64,000 nucleotides of DNA from Branchiostoma floridae (Eukaryota; Chordata; Leptocardii; Amphioxiformes; Branchiostomatidae): contig NC_049990.1 in the NCBI RefSeq assembly GCF_000003815.2, positions 10,769,789 to 10,833,788 of the forward strand. Direction: 5' to 3'. Below the pieces are notes generated by a model. The model searched no databases. It saw only the letters and a list, made by a program, of their open reading frames with translations, and was not told where the DNA came from. Shown here one piece after another: positions 58,521 to 64,000 of the stretch (its first letter is position 1; every line of letters starts with the position of its first letter). Both the position numbers and the translations under genes were made by a program.

Positions 58521-58640
58521 GCCTATTCTTGGACATGTCTCTCCTTGGTGCTGAATGCTGTGCTGGAAAATGATGATTACTATCAATTGTATTGTAAAAG
58601 AAAACTCCACTGCATGAATAAGAAATCAGACATAATCCAT
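58521..58640 (+). repeat. Dispersed repeat unit related to 63652-64000 and 4125-4215
   Basis: 'attcttggacatgtctctcc', 'ttggtgctgaa' and 'tgatgattactatcaatt' match the fragment at 4125-4215 closely and the tandem units at the right edge more distantly. Confidence 0.65.
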
Positions 58641-58882
58641 TATGCTTTTTAGAATTGCCAACAAATCAGAGTAATGATTGCTGTTTGAGAAATTCAATAT
58701 GAAAAACATTCACAGCTTGTCCATTTTTATCCACAGGGTAACCTATATACATATATTCATTGATTTAAAAAGCAGGGTATTTATATAAATGGATATCAAG
58801 TAGACAGACGGTGGTTTCAGCTTGCAATATTTTTGAAATACTGAAGTTTGAAACCATCCTCAGTCAACTTGATATCCCTAAA

Positions 58883-59093
58883 TACTGTAAATGCATTTAA
58901 GTTCCCAGGGATTTACTTTCGAGGTAGCGGGAAAAACGGAGCATTTGCAGTTGTTTTAAGTCTGCGGTAGCGCTTTTGACTGTAAAAAATCTATAATAGA
59001 AATATGTTTGCGGTGGTTTTAAGTTCGTGGCAAAGTGGCCACTGTGAAAACTGCAAACATAAAACCACCGTGAACATTTCTGCATTTACAGTA
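58883..59093. mobile_element. 211-bp MITE with TACTGTAAATGC ends (second full copy)
   Basis: The left end TACTGTAAATGCATTTAAG and the right end, on the minus strand, TACTGTAAATGCAGAAATG. The interior repeats 'gcggtggttttaagttcg' and its complement. Same family as 46971-47140. Confidence 0.8.
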
Positions 59094-59198
59094 CCCTGCT
59101 TTCTAAAACAGCTACCCAGCAGGTAAAAGTGAATTAGCATTTATTCAAGGTAAGAAAAAAATTTGCAAGGAATTTGAAGAACAGAATACCCCCGGTAA

Positions 59199-59285
59199 GG
59201 CCACACCAATTTAATTTGTTGGTTCTCGGATTTTTTCAGAAAAAAGTTGAAGCGACAGGGCGAAAAAAAAAAAAAAAAAAAACTT
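59199..59285 (+). mobile_element. Truncated GGCCACACC MITE
   Basis: TAA (59196-59198) precedes GGCCACACCAATTTAATTTG. The copy ends in an A-run at about 59262-59281. Confidence 0.75.
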
Positions 59286-60454
59286 GCAACACGTCTGAGT
59301 TCAGGTCCAGAGGTCCAGGGTGATAAGTCCTGACCTGGATCCATACTAATACGTATGCTAGAAATAGTTAATCAGTGATACTTACATTACATTACATTGC
59401 AAAATTGCATGTTGGCATAAGTTTTACCTACAATTTGTACAGTCAGTACTACAGTTAACAGAAATGCTCAGTATTAAAGACAAACTTAATTGTTTTCTTC
59501 ATCTCAACTCAGCTTATCCATTACCTTTTGTTCTACTTCTAGTTAACCTTCTGATTTGTATTTTTATCTTATCATGCGGTAAACAAAAAACATCTCAAAC
59601 AGACCTATATAGTATTTTTCCAGAAATGCAACAAAAACAGCAAATATTATCTAAGTTTGTCTCTAGAAATGAAATAGCATTGCTGGAAGTCTTATTTGCC
59701 CTCTGAGTAGATAAAATCTATCAATTCAAGGCTCTAGATACATTTCATGGTCAACTGGTGCAAATTGGAAAAAAATTACAAATACTTCCACTAAAAATAC
59801 ATGAACAACCCAAAGTATTGAACTACATGTTGTTTAAAACAATATGTTTATTCTCCCTTTTTGTTGCAATTTTTTGTTGGCAAAAAAATAAGATGCAACT
59901 TGATTAAACCTCTTTGGAAAAACCTACATGCTATCAAGAGCTGTAAAATCTGCAGTTTTGCCAAAAATCACTGTGGGGCGCTGCTGCAAACCAAAATAAA
60001 TATTTGAAATAAAGATGGCCGACCGGCTTGTTTATATCTCCATTTTCAGCGGATTTCAGACGGATTTGTGCTATTCAGGCATATCAAAACATGTTGCCCA
60101 TGTAGGTACAAGAGTGAAAAAGTATTGGTAATTTATTGAGTTGTTTCTTTGGGGGCCGATTTCTGTGTTTCAATTGAAAATTTACGTGTGAATGTGTGCG
60201 TGTGCGACAGAGCACATGCTCTGCCGAATTTCTGAACTTCTGATTCTGCTAACGTTACGTTGTGTTATGGTATGCCCATGTGTATCTCATATTCACGAAG
60301 ATTTATGTGTTCCCAAATGTACTTTGCAACAAACAAGAACTGAATCAATTGGTAACAAAGGAATTGGGGGTGAGAGAAAGTAAATGTACTGGTACTTCCA
60401 GGCGGTTTGTTTTTGTAACTGAACCAAAATTTGGCAGCACTAACTTAACTGAAT
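59286..60454. other. Intronic sequence without a recognised gene
   Basis: An 80-codon frame at 59464-59706 has a hydrophobic segment (about residues 19-38) and a plausible short transmembrane look, but no recognisable domain. AT-rich chance is the likelier explanation. Confidence 0.4.
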
Positions 60455-60531
60455 GGAATTTTTTTTTTTTTGCAAATTGGGAAAATTAGAAGCGGCGATT
60501 CCGAGAACCAACAAATAAAATTGGTATGGCC
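60455..60531 (-). mobile_element. Truncated GGCCACACC MITE
   Basis: Read on the minus strand it starts GGCCATACCAATTTTATTTG beside TAA (60532-60534). One terminus only. Confidence 0.7.
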
Positions 60532-60534
60532 TAA

Positions 60535-61003
60535 TAAACAAAAGAATGACAATTTGAAATCTGGACCCATAAAAGAAACTAAATCTAAACCAAAATGACT
60601 ACCCGTAATTGTCTAACTCAAAGGCTGGGGTTAAAGGTACCCACAGGGGCCACTAAGACAATTGCATTCTACTTCACCATGTCTGTGTATATGTACCTGA
60701 ATACACCTAGCTTATATGATATACATGTAGGTCTATTATTCTGGAAAGCAAAACCCCAACCTCACTCTCCTCCAGTTTTCACTTCCCTTAACCAAGTCAG
60801 AAAAATCTCAAGTGCAATGTCTTATTGATTTGAACCCAGGACCTTTTGCTCCTGAGACTAGTAGACTAACCTTCAGGCCATCAATAACCGCATAATTCTC
60901 CATGAAGGACAGCAGCTAGTCACTGGACACTGACCTGGGGAATCTGATCTATCCAAATTTTCATGATTACTATTATCATTATGTTTTATATGTTCTTTAT
61001 TTA
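60535..61003. other. Unassigned spacer
   Basis: At about 60826-60885 'tttgaacccaggaccttttgctcctgagac' has the look of a reversed tRNA-SINE B-box region. Too little remains to call. Confidence 0.4.
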
Positions 61004-61006
61004 TTA

Positions 61007-61397
61007 GGCCACACCAATTTAATTTCTTGGTTCTCGGATTTCCCGACCCATTTTTTTCCGATTTGGAAAAAAAGATCTAGTCCCAAGAAAAATGATATAG
61101 GTATACATTATGGTAATAATAGTAATTAAAAATAAGTAAATGCAACATACATAATTTCAGTCTAAAAACAATTCTTTTATTCAGAACATTGGTATCAAAT
61201 CAAAGAAAGAGATTCATTGGATAAATCATGCCATTAAAAGATGACAACTTGACAACTAACCTTGTTTTTTTTGTGTTATATAAACCTCATATGTCCACCC
61301 CAGCCTTTTTGCAAATTTTTACTTTATTTATTTTCGACCGCCCACCCCAATTTTTTCTGAAAAAATCTGAGAACCAAGAAATTAAATTGGTGTGGCC
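61007..61397. mobile_element. Complete 391-bp MITE of the GGCCACACC family
   Basis: It is flanked by TTA on both sides (61004-61006, 61398-61400). Terminal inverted repeats GGCCACACCAATTTAATTTC extend about 35 bp to 'ttggttctcggattt', nearly perfect. The interior is AT-rich and non-coding. The duplication fits the TWA preference of PIF/Harbinger-type transposases. Confidence 0.85.
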
Positions 61398-61400
61398 TTA

Positions 61401-62324
61401 TATGAAAGAAATAAATGCAGGGGAAGAACAGACGCCTGACACTGGTTTTTGAGGGCGTCCCCCAAGAAACTAGACTGCATGAAAAAATTGAATTATACAT
61501 AATCAAATTGAAGGAAATAACACATAACATAAGGTGAAATCATAATGTTAAGTATCCTAATGAAACAGATGTAATATTACAAATAAATACAAAACATAAT
61601 TCACAAATCTTAGCAATATGTCAGAATTCTATGTCTTTTGAATTATTTGCTTTCAAATTCCAAAAAAGACAGAACAACAAAACTAGGAAATCAGGTGAAA
61701 GTCATTAGAAATTAATAGTACTCAACCTTACTCTAAACCATTCTTTGTTAAATGCCTCTATACAAAAATACTTATTAGGCCATAGTTCTACAAGTGCTAA
61801 GTACCAAATTATATGCCCTTTCATAGGACTTCCATACTGTTGATTTTGTCATTACAACTGTAAGTCTAATTTGCATGTGTATCAAAGCGTATTGAAGAAA
61901 TGATTCACACGGTCTTAGCAATTTCAGACCTTGAAAGACCCATAAATGGAATTGGCCTTCAGGGTACATTTCCTCTTCCTACATACAAACTGGAGTATCT
62001 TTCCTTAAGGATATTATTGGCACTTCAGTTCCCATAATGGAATGGGAAAGAATTAATTCAGAAGTGGCTGCACTTTGCACAAGGCTAGCATTTTGAAGCT
62101 TATATATAGTTTCACCTTTCTTGTTCAATATTGAATATTATTCTTTTTGCACATTTTCTATCTATTTTATGCTTAATCATTTGGCAATTGAAGATGCAAT
62201 TTTCATTTCATGCAAATGCAAGAAATATCTAAAATACCTCTATGTTAAAAGTTTTTTGTTTTACCTATTACTTATTGCATTTCTATTATAAATCATGCAA
62301 TACAGCTATATCAAATTGCTCATC
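61401..62324. other. Intronic AT-rich sequence without recognised features
   Basis: Nothing recognised. Confidence 0.45.
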
Positions 62325-62470
62325 AAACCAATGATGAAATGAAATTGATTTATTCCAGAAATGAGATTAGTTCACATGCAGGTTTATAGTTTTGAATAAT
62401 AGCTTTTCAGTTGAGATTAAAAGAATTCCTTGGGCAATATGAAGGCAGAATAAATCCCAGATTATCCAAT
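62325..62470 (+). repeat. Dispersed repeat, second copy of 57975-58115
   Basis: Same block order as the first copy. A 21-bp perfect inverted match links 62493-62513 (downstream of this copy) with 63633-63653. Confidence 0.7.
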
Positions 62471-62563
62471 ACCTGTTACTCAAAGTTACTACTAGAGTCC
62501 ATTCCAAGACACCATGCGGATGTTTGTGGCCATTGTTTAGAATTGATTTTAAAGTTTTGTAAG

Positions 62564-63021
62564 TAACATCGAGCAGATTAAAATTGGGCTGAGCAGAGCA
62601 CTTTGGACTAATGCTTGTAGCCTTTTACAGACTACACCTATATATCAGATATTTTGTGAAAATGTATATTGAAAGGTAATTAATATGTAGAATGCAATTA
62701 GATGTCTCCAGGAACAAAGGTTCCCAGAATTCTGGCTAAGGTTCCCAGAATTCTGCAGAATTCTGGCTCAGGTTCCCAGAATCCTGTAGAATTCTGACTC
62801 AGGTTCCAGAATTCTGCAGAATTCTGGCTCAGGTTCCAGAATTCTGCAGAATTCTGCAGAATTGACTTTGTTCCTGGAGACATCTAATTGCATTCTACAT
62901 ATTAATTACCTTTCAATATACATTTTTACAAAATATCTGATATATAGGTGTAGTCTGTGAAAGGCTACAAGCATTAGTCCAAAGTGCTCTGCTCAGTCCA
63001 ATTTTAATCTGCTCGATGTTA
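62564..63021. mobile_element. Long near-perfect hairpin: 156-bp arms, 146-bp loop
   Basis: Arms 62564-62719 and 62866-63021 are reverse complements of identical length with no indel and, by eye, three mismatches (about 98% identity). The outermost dinucleotide is TA on both sides, so a TA target duplication is likely. The loop (62720-62865) is itself a tandem array of about 30-bp units built on 'cagaattctgcagaattctg' and 'gctcaggttcc'. No coding capacity. Confidence 0.9.
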
Positions 63022-63651
63022 ATTATATGTCTAGGACATTTCATACTTCAGAAACATTTGTAACACTGTTTCAACTTTATAAATATTTCCCTGGTCCTGT
63101 AAAACTTTGGAAATATTCATTGTGTGGAATTGGATACTTCTAATGGTTTCTAAATAATGATAACAGCATTCTACCATTATTTACCATTTTCTACCATTTT
63201 TTGTAAATGGTTCAGTGGGTTGGGAAGATAGCAATTCACACATCTTTGCAAAGTATGGTTGGGTGCCATGCAACAATGGCCCACCACAAAGGATCCACCA
63301 GTGCCCAGCAGTGAAATCTAAAAATATACAGATGCAACAATAGGGCTTACTTTTATGGGGGCAATAAACTAATTTAACCATTTGGCGAGGTTTACCATTT
63401 TTTGTAAATATTTGTAAATGTGAAATAATCACACAGAGGTTTCACAATTATTCTAAATAAAGATATTTTTGTACAGTTACTTTCAAGATGTTTCTAAAAT
63501 ATTCAAAGGAATTCAAATATATGAGTACTTTCTCAGTCAATTTTTTTAAAAATGATTTAATTATTGTGGCTCAGATATTCTTTTATTCAAAATAATTCAG
63601 ACTAATTATAAATATCGCCTAAAAACCCTCACGGTGTCTTGGAATGGACTC
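63022..63651. other. Unassigned AT-rich spacer
   Basis: 'taccattttctaccattttttgtaaat' words recur at 63180-63210 and 63390-63420. No gene. Confidence 0.4.
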
Positions 63652-64000
63652 TATGATCAACTGCACAAAATTTTGCAGTATTCTTGGATGTTTTTCTCCT
63701 TGGTACTGAAATTGATGTTGGAAAAGGATTACTACAGTTACTGTCACTCAACTGAAATCTACTACAGTGTACTATGATAAACTTCATCTTTACAAAAGTT
63801 TGCAACATTCTTGGATGTTTTTCTCCTTGGTACTGAAAATGATGTTTGTAGAGGATAACTACTGTAACAGTTACTCAACTCCCAGCCACTATCATTCGTA
63901 CTGAAAAAGAGTTATCAACTGCATCTTTACAGAACTTAACAAGATTCTTGTAACCTTCCACCTGTTTTGAGCTGACAAAATTGGAATGATGATTATCATT
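63652..64000 (+). repeat. Tandem array of about 130-bp units running off the right edge
   Basis: 'attcttggatgtttttctcc' is at 63680 and 63808 (128 bp apart), and a third, weaker 'aagattcttg' is about 131 bp later. Blocks 'ttggtactgaaa.tgatgtt', 'actactgtaacagttactca' and 'atcaactgca' keep the same order. At least three units; the array end is outside the window. Confidence 0.75.

Noticed and set aside
1-64000. CRISPR arrays, prokaryotic operons or phage genes
   Set aside because: The tandem arrays are satellites and minisatellites without spacer diversity, and gene density, splice signal and transposon types are those of an animal genome.

Overview
The window reads as animal nuclear DNA, most likely from a cephalochordate (amphioxus, Branchiostoma). 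It is AT-rich, intron-like and packed with short non-autonomous transposons. One inverted-repeat family beginning GGCCACACCAATTTAATTTC, which I associate from memory with amphioxus, occurs six times, each copy flanked by TAA or TTA. tRNA-derived SINEs, a jockey/CR1-like LINE tail and a palindromic minisatellite add to this. The species call is inference. There is one assembly gap of exactly 100 Ns (4216-4315).

Only one convincing protein-coding piece is visible: a 216-codon first coding exon on the plus strand (9892-10539). It has an in-frame stop two codons upstream of the ATG, a good ATG context and a clean phase-0 splice donor. The product has a hydrophobic signal-anchor segment followed by a cysteine-rich lumenal region with three N-glycosylation sequons. 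Its layout and several short motifs resemble the NALF/FAM155 family, the auxiliary subunits of the NALCN sodium-leak channel. Vertebrate genes of that family have very long introns, and I find no second exon downstream. The remaining 53 kb (10540-64000) is therefore probably the first part of a giant intron.

Layout. 1-9.3 kb is upstream DNA with a TTA-flanked MITE, a roughly 160-200 bp satellite with an alternating A/B organisation and an inserted SINE, and two local tandem duplications. 9.3-10.5 kb holds the CpG-rich 5' flank and the exon. 12.7-17.2 kb has a hAT-type MITE with 8-bp target duplication, a dead LINE fragment and the first 39-bp palindromic minisatellite element. 18-22 kb is a modular repeat containing a recurring 16-bp motif. 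25-31 kb holds a SINE, foldback elements and a 924-bp TTA-flanked MITE. 31-40 kb holds a diverged CpG-rich duplication, a mariner-like palindrome and relatives of the 924-bp MITE. 40-48 kb is mostly featureless. 48.9-50.6 kb holds the second minisatellite element, inverted relative to the first. 53.9-54.8 kb is an inverted-repeat-bounded segment carrying promoter-like motifs. 57-64 kb is MITE- and SINE-rich, with a 156-bp-arm hairpin of about 98% arm identity and a tandem array running off the right edge.

The most interesting items are the paired minisatellite elements, whose palindromic cores occur as reverse-complement variants; the family of MITEs whose internal repeated word differs wholesale between members; the very young long hairpin; the mariner-like palindrome with three terminal-repeat copies; and the NALF-like exon.
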